Origin: JBDIBB01 sp039812685
Lineage (GTDB): Bacteria > Acidobacteriota > Vicinamibacteria > Vicinamibacterales > JAFNAJ01
Reading direction: 5' to 3'
NCBI GenBank assembly: GCA_039812685.1
Contig: JBDIBB010000013.1
Coordinates: forward strand, 1-51,727
Length of the DNA stretch: 51,727 bases
Positions within the stretch are counted from its first letter, which is position 1. Every line of letters starts with the position of its first letter. Positions 27,318 to 34,268 of this stretch are shown here, piece by piece. Both the position numbers and the translations under genes were made by a program. The notes under the pieces were generated by a model, which was not told the origin of the DNA, ran no database searches, and was given only the letters and a program-made list of their open reading frames with translations.

Positions 27318-28868
27318 TCACAGGGGAATGTTGGAGTGGCGCCGGCCGGGGTTGCTGTCGCGCTTGTTGGCCAGCATCTCCAGCGCCCGGATGATGCGGA
27401 ACCGCGTGTTCGCCGGCTTGATCACGTCGTCGATGAAGCCCCGGCGCGCCGCGACGTAGGGCGTGGCGAACAGGCTCGCGTAACGCTCCTTCAGTTCGGC
27501 CGCCTTGGCGGCGACGTCCTCGGCCGCGTCGAGCTCCTTCTTGTAGATGATCTCCACCGCGCCGTCGGGCCCCATCACGGCGATTTCGGCCGTCGGCCAC
27601 GCGTAGTTCACGTCGCCGCGCAGGTGCTTGGAGCTCATCACGCAGTAGGCACCGCCGTAGGCCTTGCGGAGGATGACGGTCACCTTGGGGACCGTCGCCT
27701 CGGCGAAGGCGAACAGCAGCTTCGCGCCGTTGCGGATGATGCCGCCGTACTCCTGCGAGGTGCCGGGCATGAAACCGGGCACGTCCTCGAGCGTCACCAG
27801 CGGGATGTTGAACGCGTCGCAGAAGCGCACGAAGCGCGCGCCCTTGATCGAGGCGGCGTTGTCGAGCACGCCGGCCAGCACCTTCGGCTGGTTGGCGACC
27901 AGGCCCACGGCGCGGCCGTTGAAGCGCGCGAAGCCGACCACGAGGTTGGCCGCCCACGCCTCGTGCACCTCGAGGAACTCGCCGCCGTCGGCGATGGCGC
28001 GGATCACGTCCTTCACGTCGTAGGGCTGGCTCGCGTTGTCGGGCAGCACGGCGTTGAGCTCGGGCACGGGCCGGTCGACGGGGTCGCTGCAGGGCTCGAG
28101 CGGCGGCGATTCCTGGTAGTTCTGCGGGAAGTAGCCGATCAGGCGGCGCACCAGGGCGAGCGCCTCGTCCTCGTTCTCGCTCACGAAGTGCGCCACGCCG
28201 CTGCGGGTGGCGTGGACGTCGGCGCCGCCGAGCTGCTCGGTGGTGACCGTTTCCCGCGTCACCTGCTTCACCACCTTCGGCCCCGTCAGGAACATGTAGC
28301 TCGTGCCGCGTGTCATGCCCACGAAGTCGGTGATCGCCGGACTGTAGACCGCGCCGCCCGCGCACGGGCCGAGGATGAGGCTCACCTGCGGCACCACGCC
28401 GCTGGCCAGCACGTTCCGCAGGAAGATGTCGGAGTAGCCGGCCAGCGCGTCGACGCCCTCCTGGATGCGCGCCCCGCCCGAGTCGTTGAGCCCGACGATC
28501 GGCGCGCCCACCTTCACCGCCAGATCCATCACCTTGCAGATCTTCTCGGCGTAGGCCTTCGACAGGCTGCCGCCGAAGATGGTGAAGTCCTGGCTGAAGA
28601 CGAACACGGGCCGGCCGTTGATGGTGCCGTGCCCGGTGATCACGCCGTCGGTGAGCGGCCGATCCTTCTCCATCCCGAAGTCGGTGCAGCGGTGCGTGAC
28701 GAAGGTGTCGAACTCCTCGAAGCTGCCCTCGTCGAGCAGCTTCTCGATGCGTTCGCGCGCCGTGTACTTGCCCTGGTCGTGCTGTTTCTGGATGCGCTTC
28801 TCGCCGCCCGCGCGGTGCGCCGTCTCGCGCAGGTGGGCGAGTTCGAGGATTTTCCGTTCGATGCTCAT
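27318..28868 (-). CDS. Acyl-CoA carboxyltransferase subunit (MmdA/PccB type)
   Basis: 516 aa, the usual length for methylmalonyl-CoA decarboxylase alpha and propionyl-CoA carboxylase beta chains. Conserved acyl-CoA and carboxybiotin site segments are present (GLNDSGGARIQEGVDALAGY, LILGPCAGGAVYSPA, DVPGFMPGTSQEYGGII, LRKAYGGAYCVM). As first gene of an operon with OadG, biotin carrier and OadB homologues, it most likely removes CO2 from methylmalonyl-CoA and so powers Na+ export. GcdA-type glutaconyl-CoA enzymes are longer, so glutaconyl-CoA is less likely despite the nearby gcdH. A role shared with a biotin carboxylase elsewhere in the genome is possible. Confidence 0.92.
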   Translation of the reverse strand: MSIERKILELAHLRETAHRAGGEKRIQKQHDQGKYTARERIEKLLDEGSFEEFDTFVTHRCTDFGMEKDRPLTDGVITGHGTINGRPVFVFSQDFTIFGGSLSKAYAEKICKVMDLAVKVGAPIVGLNDSGGARIQEGVDALAGYSDIFLRNVLASGVVPQVSLILGPCAGGAVYSPAITDFVGMTRGTSYMFLTGPKVVKQVTRETVTTEQLGGADVHATRSGVAHFVSENEDEALALVRRLIGYFPQNYQESPPLEPCSDPVDRPVPELNAVLPDNASQPYDVKDVIRAIADGGEFLEVHEAWAANLVVGFARFNGRAVGLVANQPKVLAGVLDNAASIKGARFVRFCDAFNIPLVTLEDVPGFMPGTSQEYGGIIRNGAKLLFAFAEATVPKVTVILRKAYGGAYCVMSSKHLRGDVNYAWPTAEIAVMGPDGAVEIIYKKELDAAEDVAAKAAELKERYASLFATPYVAARRGFIDDVIKPANTRFRIIRALEMLANKRDSNPGRRHSNIPL

Positions 28869-29027
28869 GGGAAGCCTGGCTCCGAGGTCGCGCCGGAGGG
28901 GGCCGGTCCGGGAGGCCGATGGCGCGACCGCCGAGGCGGCATCGTAGCACTGTCACGGGCGACTTGCTCGAACCGGCTGTCCACCAACGGAATCGGCGAC
29001 CAGCCGACATCCCGCGCGCATCGGCGG

Positions 29028-29033
29028 TATCCT
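29028..29033 (+). promoter_or_regulatory. Putative -10 of the beta-lactamase-like gene
   Basis: TATCCT, 32 nt before the ATG at 29066, fits TANNNT. It would leave a leader of about 25 nt containing CGGAG. Confidence 0.28.
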
Positions 29034-29065
29034 CGTCGCCAACCTCGAACCGGAGCCGGAGCACC

Positions 29066-29980
29066 ATGCGCATCACAGCCGTCGTCTTCGCCAGCCTGCT
29101 TGCCGCCCCGGCGGTGTCCGCCCAGCCCGCCGCGCTCCCGCCAGGTCCGGAGGGCCACGGCGACCCGCTCAGACCGGCACTGGTCCAGCGTTTCGAGACG
29201 CTGGCCGGCGCACTCGACGGCGCCATGTCCTACTGCGTGATCGACCTGACGAGCGGCGAGCGGATCGAGCGGCGGGGCGACGCCGCGTTCCCGACCGCGT
29301 CCACCATCAAGATCGCCATCCTCTACGAGCTGTTCGCCCAGGCGCAGGAGGGCCGGATCCGCCTTGACGAGGTGCGGCCGATCGACGCCGCGACGCGCGT
29401 GGCGGGCAGCGGCATCCTGCAGTACCTCGACGCGCCAGCGCTGACGCTCGCCGACTACGCGACGCTGATGATCATGCTCAGCGACAACAGCGCGACCAAC
29501 GTGCTGATTGACGCCGTCGGGATGGACGCGGTCAACCGGCGGATGCGCGGGCTCGGACTGGAGCGCATCTGGCTCCAGCGCCGCATGATCGACCTCGATG
29601 CCGCGCGGCAGGGCCGCGAGAACCTGGCCTCGGCCTGCGACCTCGCGCGCCTGCTCCAGGCGATCCAGGCAGGGACGGGGCTCACGCCGCAGGCACGTGA
29701 CGCGATGCTGGCGATCCTGCGCAAGCCCAAGGACACCGCGTTCACGCGCGCCGTGCCGGAGGGCGTCCCGATCGCCAGCAAGCCTGGCGGCCTCGAAGGC
29801 GTGGCCGTCGACGCCGCCTACGTCGCCCTTCCGGGCCGGCCCTACGTGATGGTCGGCATGACCAGCTGGCTGGCCCGGGCCGCCGATGGTGAGGCCGCAC
29901 TGGAGGCGTTCGCCAGGGCCGCGCACGGCTATTTCCTCCGCGTGGCGCGCGGGGGACGCTACGGCCGGCTGATCGAATGA
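29066..29980 (+). CDS. Secreted class A beta-lactamase-like serine hydrolase
   Basis: 304 aa from the ATG at 29066, with CGGAG upstream and a signal peptide MRITAVVFASLLAAPAVSAQ. The fold motifs are SxxK as STIK, SDN as SDNSATN, and the third motif as KPG (ASKPGGLEG) in place of KTG. The omega-loop Glu (ExxLN) of true class A enzymes is not evident; the region reads MIDLDAARQGRENLAS. It therefore belongs to the wider beta-lactamase2/class A-like group and may hydrolyse something other than classical beta-lactams. Do not read it as a resistance gene without testing. Confidence 0.85.
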   Translation: MRITAVVFASLLAAPAVSAQPAALPPGPEGHGDPLRPALVQRFETLAGALDGAMSYCVIDLTSGERIERRGDAAFPTASTIKIAILYELFAQAQEGRIRLDEVRPIDAATRVAGSGILQYLDAPALTLADYATLMIMLSDNSATNVLIDAVGMDAVNRRMRGLGLERIWLQRRMIDLDAARQGRENLASACDLARLLQAIQAGTGLTPQARDAMLAILRKPKDTAFTRAVPEGVPIASKPGGLEGVAVDAAYVALPGRPYVMVGMTSWLARAADGEAALEAFARAAHGYFLRVARGGRYGRLIE

Positions 29981-30119
29981 CGAGGTGCGATGCGCGGCGA
30001 CAGGCGTCACCTCGAGTGGACGCTCACCGGGACGTCGCGTGGGAGCGAGTGTCGGAAACCGCCCCGAAACCCCGATTCGGGCCTGGCGTCCCGTTTGCAC
30101 ACATACGGGGCATTCACGG

Positions 30120-30142
30120 ATCGTTCGGGTTCCTGGAACGAT
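30120..30142 (+). promoter_or_regulatory. Inverted repeat before the PEGA-domain gene
   Basis: ATCGTTC (30120-30126) and GAACGAT (30136-30142) are perfect inverted repeats around 9 nt, and an 11-nt palindrome GTTCCTGGAAC overlaps the middle. It lies 33 nt before the start codon; it could be an operator or a leader hairpin. Confidence 0.4.
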
Positions 30143-30175
30143 GCGGTCACTCGCCGATGGAAACGGAGTTGCGCC

Positions 30176-31177
30176 ATGTCCGCCAGACACGTCCTCACCC
30201 CGCTCGCGCTGATCGCCATGGTTGGCCTCGTGGTTCCGCCGGCACTGGCCGACGACCAGCGCCCCGGTAGCGGCGAGCGCCGTGGTGGCGCCGCCGTCCA
30301 GCGGTCCGCGCCGCGCGACAGCGGCCGGAACGCTCCGCAGGCGCGTGGGTCCGGGCGCGACAACGGCCCGCGCGGCGGATCGGCCTACGCCGCACCGCGT
30401 GAGCGCTCAGGCGGCGCCTGGGGCGGCAACGCCTCGCGCGGCGGTTCGGGCTACGTGGCGCCGCGCGATCGCTCGAGCGGTGCCTGGGGCGGCAACGCCC
30501 CGCGCGACAACGGCCCGCGCGGTGGTTCGGGCTACGTGGCGCCGCGCGATCGCTCGGGCGGCGCCTGGGGCGGCTACGCCCCGCGCGGCGGTTCCGGCTA
30601 CGTGGCGCCGCGCAACCGTCCCGGGAGCAGCGCGTGGGGCGGTGGTTACAACTACGATTACAACTACCGCCGCAACGACCGCCGCACGGTCGTGGTGGTC
30701 CCCCGGTCCTACGGCCGCGGCTATGCCGTGCCCCGCGGCTACGGCTACTATCCGCCGACGTTCCGGTCGTGGATCCGCTCCGACTACTACTACAGCCGGC
30801 CCTACTACGCGTTCAGGCCGCGCGCGAGCATCGGTTTCGGCGTGTGGCTGGGTTATCCCGTCACGCTGCCGTCGTGGGGCTACGCGCCGTTCCCCCTCTA
30901 CGGGTATCCGTCGGGCGGCTACGTGAACGTGATGCCATCGACGGCGTCGTACGGCGGCGTGAGCTTCGAGATCACGCCCTACCAGGCCGACCTCTACGTC
31001 GACGGCCAGCTGATCGGGCAGGTGGGCGACTTCACGCCGAACCATCCGCCGCTCACGCTCGCCCCTGGCGTGCACCAGGTGGAAGTGGTGGCTGAAGGCT
31101 ACGTGCCGCTCGTGTTCGACGTGACGGTCGTGCCGGGGCAGGTGCTGCCCTACCGCGGCGACCTGCAGCCTTACTGA
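30176..31177 (+). CDS. Secreted Gly/Arg/Tyr-rich repeat protein with C-terminal PEGA domain
   Basis: 333 aa from the ATG at 30176, with GGAG upstream. The signal peptide MSARHVLTPLALIAMVGLV ends near ALAD. Residues ~65-155 hold about four degenerate repeats of GGSGYVAPRDRSGGAWGG. Residues ~155-260 are rich in Tyr and Arg (YNYDYNYRR, YYYSRPYYAF). The last ~70 residues form a PEGA domain (YQADLYVDGQLIGQV, LTLAPGVHQVEVVAEGY), a surface-layer-associated fold. A cell-surface or envelope role is likely; partner and ligand are unknown. It ends at a strong hairpin terminator. Confidence 0.82.
   Translation: MSARHVLTPLALIAMVGLVVPPALADDQRPGSGERRGGAAVQRSAPRDSGRNAPQARGSGRDNGPRGGSAYAAPRERSGGAWGGNASRGGSGYVAPRDRSSGAWGGNAPRDNGPRGGSGYVAPRDRSGGAWGGYAPRGGSGYVAPRNRPGSSAWGGGYNYDYNYRRNDRRTVVVVPRSYGRGYAVPRGYGYYPPTFRSWIRSDYYYSRPYYAFRPRASIGFGVWLGYPVTLPSWGYAPFPLYGYPSGGYVNVMPSTASYGGVSFEITPYQADLYVDGQLIGQVGDFTPNHPPLTLAPGVHQVEVVAEGYVPLVFDVTVVPGQVLPYRGDLQPY
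30374..30645. repeat. Degenerate direct repeats inside the PEGA protein gene
   Basis: Four copies of a roughly 60-75 bp unit encode GGSGYVAPRDRSGGAWGG variants; one unit carries an extra DNGPR insert. Copies share GGCTACGTGGCGCCGCGC nearly unchanged. This is a coding repeat, not CRISPR. Confidence 0.7.
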
Positions 31178-31202
31178 GCGCCGTCGCGGCCGGCGACCTC
31201 CA

Positions 31203-31224
31203 GGGGCGGGCTTCGGCCCGCCCC
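31203..31224. terminator. Strong UUCG-loop hairpin between convergent genes
   Basis: GGGGCGGGC and GCCCGCCCC form a perfect 9-bp stem closed by a TTCG tetraloop, 26 nt after the PEGA gene stop codon. No T-tract follows on either side. The stability and convergent position support terminator function for both genes. Confidence 0.75.
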
Positions 31225-31288
31225 TCGCCGCGTACGGGCGCGCCAGGTTTTCCGGTCTTCAGGCGCGCTCCCGGTCCCGAACCTCGTC

Positions 31289-32500
31289 CTACCGGGGCCA
31301 GCCCTCCTGCGGCAGACCCGGCGTCACGCGCAGCGCGTTCCTGAAGTACACCTTCTGGAGCACCTCGTCGGGCAGGTCCATGCCGTACAGCTTCCAGAAG
31401 GCGTGGTAGTCGCGGTAGTAATCGAAGTACTCGTCGGCGGTCTCGAACACGCGCCAGTAGTAGGGGTATTCGCGGGGCTCGTAGGCGTCCTTGCCGAACA
31501 GCACGCGGTCCTGGTACCTGATGAAGAACTCGCGCGCGGCGCGCGGCGCGCGCCCGAACTCGTAGAGCACCGCCGAAACCTCCAGCACCACGTTCGGCAG
31601 CCGGTCGAGCAGCGCGCCGGCAGCCTTCAGATCGTGTCCGTAGTAGGCGAAGTGCGCGCCGATGTAGCGCGTCTTCGGGTTGGCGGAGAACATCCGGTCG
31701 CGCTCGCCCTGGAGTTCGGCGAAGGTGGGCTTGCCGGGCATGTAGTTGCGGCGATCGGGAAAGAGCGCCAGTTCCAGCCAGCGCTCGTTGTGGTAGTCGA
31801 GCGGCGAGAAGAACTCCATCGGCTCCGCGGTGTGGATGATCACCGGGATGTTGAGCCGCGCGCAGGCCTCCCACACTGGCTGCAGGACGGGATCGTCCAC
31901 GTGCAGCCGCGTGCCGTCGGCCTTTCTCGTCGTCAGGCCCAGGCTCTTGAAGATCTTCAGGCCGATGGCGCCGTTGCTTACGGCATGCTCCAGGCCGGCC
32001 ACGGCCTTCCCGGCCCAGCCCGGGCCGCCCGCGCCGTCGAAGTCCACGTTGGCGAACACGCGGAAGCGATCCGGGTACTGGCTCGCCCGGATGAACTCGA
32101 CCTTCTGCCTGATGGCCTCGGGATCGCTGCCGCCGCTCAGGTTGGTGAGCACCCGCACGCCCATCGCGTCCATCTCCTGGATGAGCCGCTCGATGGTGTC
32201 CGGCGTGGGGCCGGTGTGGCTGTGGATGTCGACCACCGGGTACTTCGCCTTCGGCACCAGGTGCGTCTCGGTGACCAGCGTCGACCGCGGCTTGTAGTCG
32301 AGGATGCTGGGCGGGGGGAACTCGGGCGCGCGGCAGCGGCCGGGCCGCACCTCGGTGGTGCCGGCCGGACACTCGCCGCCCACCATGGGGACCATCGGCG
32401 TGACGGCCGGGCGCGGCTGTGCCAGCAGGGCCGTGCCGGCGAGCGCGGCGGCCAGGGTGGCGACCGGCCACAGGAAGGACGAACTCCGGACGTTGCGCAT
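31289..32500 (-). CDS. Secreted amidohydrolase-2 family protein
   Basis: 403 aa from the ATG at 32500, preferred over a GTG 9 nt upstream because GAGGTGG is then correctly placed. A signal peptide (FLWPVATLAAALAGTALLAQ) is present. The amidohydrolase-2 barrel (~75-390) has HSHTGPT in place of the canonical HxH context, IHTAEPMEFF, HFAYYGHD and FGKDAYEPR, giving His/Asp candidate metal ligands. The family includes decarboxylases and hydrolases of aromatic or lactone substrates; the substrate here cannot be assigned. It is transcribed away from, and just downstream of, the alanine symporter gene, and may share its transcript. Confidence 0.83.
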   Translation of the reverse strand: MRNVRSSSFLWPVATLAAALAGTALLAQPRPAVTPMVPMVGGECPAGTTEVRPGRCRAPEFPPPSILDYKPRSTLVTETHLVPKAKYPVVDIHSHTGPTPDTIERLIQEMDAMGVRVLTNLSGGSDPEAIRQKVEFIRASQYPDRFRVFANVDFDGAGGPGWAGKAVAGLEHAVSNGAIGLKIFKSLGLTTRKADGTRLHVDDPVLQPVWEACARLNIPVIIHTAEPMEFFSPLDYHNERWLELALFPDRRNYMPGKPTFAELQGERDRMFSANPKTRYIGAHFAYYGHDLKAAGALLDRLPNVVLEVSAVLYEFGRAPRAAREFFIRYQDRVLFGKDAYEPREYPYYWRVFETADEYFDYYRDYHAFWKLYGMDLPDEVLQKVYFRNALRVTPGLPQEGWPR

Positions 32501-32570
32501 CGAAACCACCTCGGAAAGATGGGGGAATGCCTGCTGCGGCAGGGGATTGGCCGGTGCGCGTGCCGGCGAC

Positions 32571-33917
32571 CTACCGCGCCGTCGCGAAGAACTCGCGTGT
32601 GAGGCGCAGCAGCAGCGGCAGCGATCCCAGCACCGCGATCAGGTTGGGCACGGCCATCAGGCCGTTGAGCGTGTCGGCCACGTCCCACACGAGGTGCAGC
32701 GAGCCGACGGCGCCGAGGTAGACGAACACCAGCCACAGGAACCGGTAGGGCACCGCGGCGCGCGATCCGAAGAGGTACACCGCGCCGGTCTCGCCGTAGT
32801 AGCTCCAGCCGATCAGCGTCGAGTAGGAGAACAGCAGGATGCCGCCGGTGACGACGATGTCGCCCCAGGTGCCTGGCAGGCCCACCTCGAACGCCTTCGC
32901 CGAGAGAGCGGCGCCCGTCGCGCCGCTGTCCCACGTGCCGGTCACCAGGATCACCAGGCCGGTGGTCGTGCAGATGAGGATGGTGTCGACGAACACCTCG
33001 AAGATCCCGTAGAGGCCCTGACGTACCGGGTGATCCGTATCGGCCGCCGCGTGCACCATCGGCGCGCTGCCGAGGCCGGCCTCGTTCGAGAAGAGGCCGC
33101 GCGCCACGCCGTAACGCATCGCCAGCCCGATGGTGGCGCCGGCGAAGCCCCCGGTGGCGGCGGTGCCGCTGAAGGCGCCGGCGAACACGAGATCGAACGC
33201 GTGCGGGAGCGCCGCCGCGTGCGTCACCAGCACCACCAGCCCGCCGCCCAGGTAGAGCAGCGCCATGAACGGCACGAGGTACTGCGTGACCTCGCCGATG
33301 CGCGTGATGCCGCCGAGGATCACGGCGGCCGTCACCACCACGAGGACGATGCCCGTGAGGTGCGGATCGACGCCGAAGGTGGCGCGCAGGCTGTCGGCCA
33401 CCGAGTTGGCCTGCACCATGTTGCCGATGCCGAAGGCGGCCAGCGCCGTCAGCAGCGCGAACAGGGTGCCGAGCCACGGCAGGCCGAGGCCCTTCCGGAG
33501 GATGTACATCGCGCCGCCGCGCATGGTGCCCGCCGCGTCCGGCTCGCGGTAGTACAGCGCGACGACGATCTCGGCGAACTTCGTGCACATGCCGAGCAGG
33601 CCCGAGATCCAGAGCCAGAACAGCGCGCCCGGGCCGCCCAGCACGATCGCGGTCGCGACGCCCGCGATGTTGCCGACGCCCACCGTGGAAGCCAGCGCCG
33701 TCGCCACGGCCTGGAACGGCCGGACGTTGCCCTGGCCGCCGCCGCGCTGCGTGATCTTGCCGAGCACCTCACGCAGGGCGAAGCCAAGGTAGCGGAACTG
33801 CACGGCCCGGGTGGCCACCGTGAGCAGCAGGCCGGTGCCCATGAGCAGCACGATGGTGGGCAACCCCCAGACGTAGCCGTTGAGCCACGCATTCGCCCTG
33901 GCAACCGCGTCCAGCAT
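32571..33917 (-). CDS. Na+/alanine (glycine) symporter, AGCS family
   Basis: 448 aa with about eleven membrane segments, from the ATG at 33917. Family signatures are seen in FQAVATALASTVGVGNIAGV, WISGLLGMCTKFAEIV and YGVARGLFSNEAGLGSAPMV. It imports alanine or glycine with Na+. A Na+-pumping decarboxylase nearby could supply the gradient (inference). The neighbouring deacylase, alanine dehydrogenase-like and peptidase genes fit amino-acid scavenging. The 5' leader contains a hairpin (33931-33954). Confidence 0.93.
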   Translation of the reverse strand: MLDAVARANAWLNGYVWGLPTIVLLMGTGLLLTVATRAVQFRYLGFALREVLGKITQRGGGQGNVRPFQAVATALASTVGVGNIAGVATAIVLGGPGALFWLWISGLLGMCTKFAEIVVALYYREPDAAGTMRGGAMYILRKGLGLPWLGTLFALLTALAAFGIGNMVQANSVADSLRATFGVDPHLTGIVLVVVTAAVILGGITRIGEVTQYLVPFMALLYLGGGLVVLVTHAAALPHAFDLVFAGAFSGTAATGGFAGATIGLAMRYGVARGLFSNEAGLGSAPMVHAAADTDHPVRQGLYGIFEVFVDTILICTTTGLVILVTGTWDSGATGAALSAKAFEVGLPGTWGDIVVTGGILLFSYSTLIGWSYYGETGAVYLFGSRAAVPYRFLWLVFVYLGAVGSLHLVWDVADTLNGLMAVPNLIAVLGSLPLLLRLTREFFATAR

Positions 33918-33930
33918 GATCTCGTCCGTT

Positions 33931-33954
33931 CTCCCCGTGACAGCCGCCGGGGAG
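33931..33954 (-). promoter_or_regulatory. Leader hairpin of the alanine symporter gene
   Basis: CTCCCCG and CGGGGAG form a perfect 7-bp stem with a 10-nt loop, 14 nt before the start codon and just after the predicted transcription start. It could affect translation or bind a regulator. Confidence 0.4.
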
Positions 33955-33958
33955 CCCG

Positions 33959-33964
33959 ATGATA
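33959..33964 (-). promoter_or_regulatory. Putative extended -10 of the alanine symporter gene
   Basis: TTGCTATCAT on the minus strand contains TGn plus TATCAT. A weak -35 candidate TTCGGA lies 18 nt further upstream. The promoter is divergent from the small gene at 34031. Confidence 0.42.
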
Positions 33965-34018
33965 GCAACACAGACCGGTTGTTCCGAATCGTGCCATCCG
34001 CCGTCGTGACACCCGCGA

Positions 34019-34024
34019 TACCAT
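34019..34024 (+). promoter_or_regulatory. Putative -10 of the small zinc-binding protein gene
   Basis: TACCAT lies exactly 6 nt before the GTG at 34031, the spacing expected for a leaderless transcript. Confidence 0.3.
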
Positions 34025-34030
34025 GGAGCG

Positions 34031-34231
34031 GTGACTGACACGCCCGCACCCCGGACCTGCCTCGCCTGTGGAACCGACGACCAGCAGTCGCCGCTCATCC
34101 GCCTCGACTACCTCGGCCGCGCGTTCTGGATCTGCCCGCAGCACCTGCCCGTGCTGATCCACGATCCCGCGCGGCTCGTCGGCACGCTGCCCGGCGCCGA
34201 GCGGCTCAGGCCCGCCGACCACCACGACTGA
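34031..34231 (+). CDS. Small conserved Cys/His zinc-binding protein
   Basis: 66 aa from a GTG. CLACG near the N-terminus and CPQH (ICPQHLPVLIHDP) form a probable CxxC...CxxH zinc site, with a conserved-looking tail (RLVGTLPGAERL). I recall similar short proteins in Acidobacteriota and Gemmatimonadota, without an assigned function. It lies divergent from the symporter and 37 nt before the deacylase gene. Confidence 0.68.
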   Translation: MTDTPAPRTCLACGTDDQQSPLIRLDYLGRAFWICPQHLPVLIHDPARLVGTLPGAERLRPADHHD

Positions 34232-34251
34232 TCGGCGGTGCCGGCCGGGTC

Positions 34252-34260
34252 TGCTAGCAT
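34252..34260 (+). promoter_or_regulatory. Putative extended -10 of the deacylase gene
   Basis: TGCTAGCAT is an extended -10 (TGn + TAGCAT), 8 nt before the ATG at 34269, with no ribosome binding site between. Confidence 0.42.
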
Positions 34261-34268
34261 CCCCGGCC

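Noticed and set aside
27318..28868. Glutaconyl-CoA decarboxylase alpha subunit, suggested by the neighbouring gcdH
   Set aside because: The length (516 aa) and motifs fit the MmdA/PccB group better than GcdA, and gcdH keeps the residues of the enzyme form that decarboxylates by itself.
29066..29980. A clinically relevant beta-lactamase
   Set aside because: The Glu of the omega loop and the KTG triad are not conserved, so resistance cannot be claimed from the sequence.
30374..30645. CRISPR-like spaced repeats
   Set aside because: The repeats are in frame within a coding sequence, unequal in spacing and separated by related rather than unique sequence; no cas genes are nearby.
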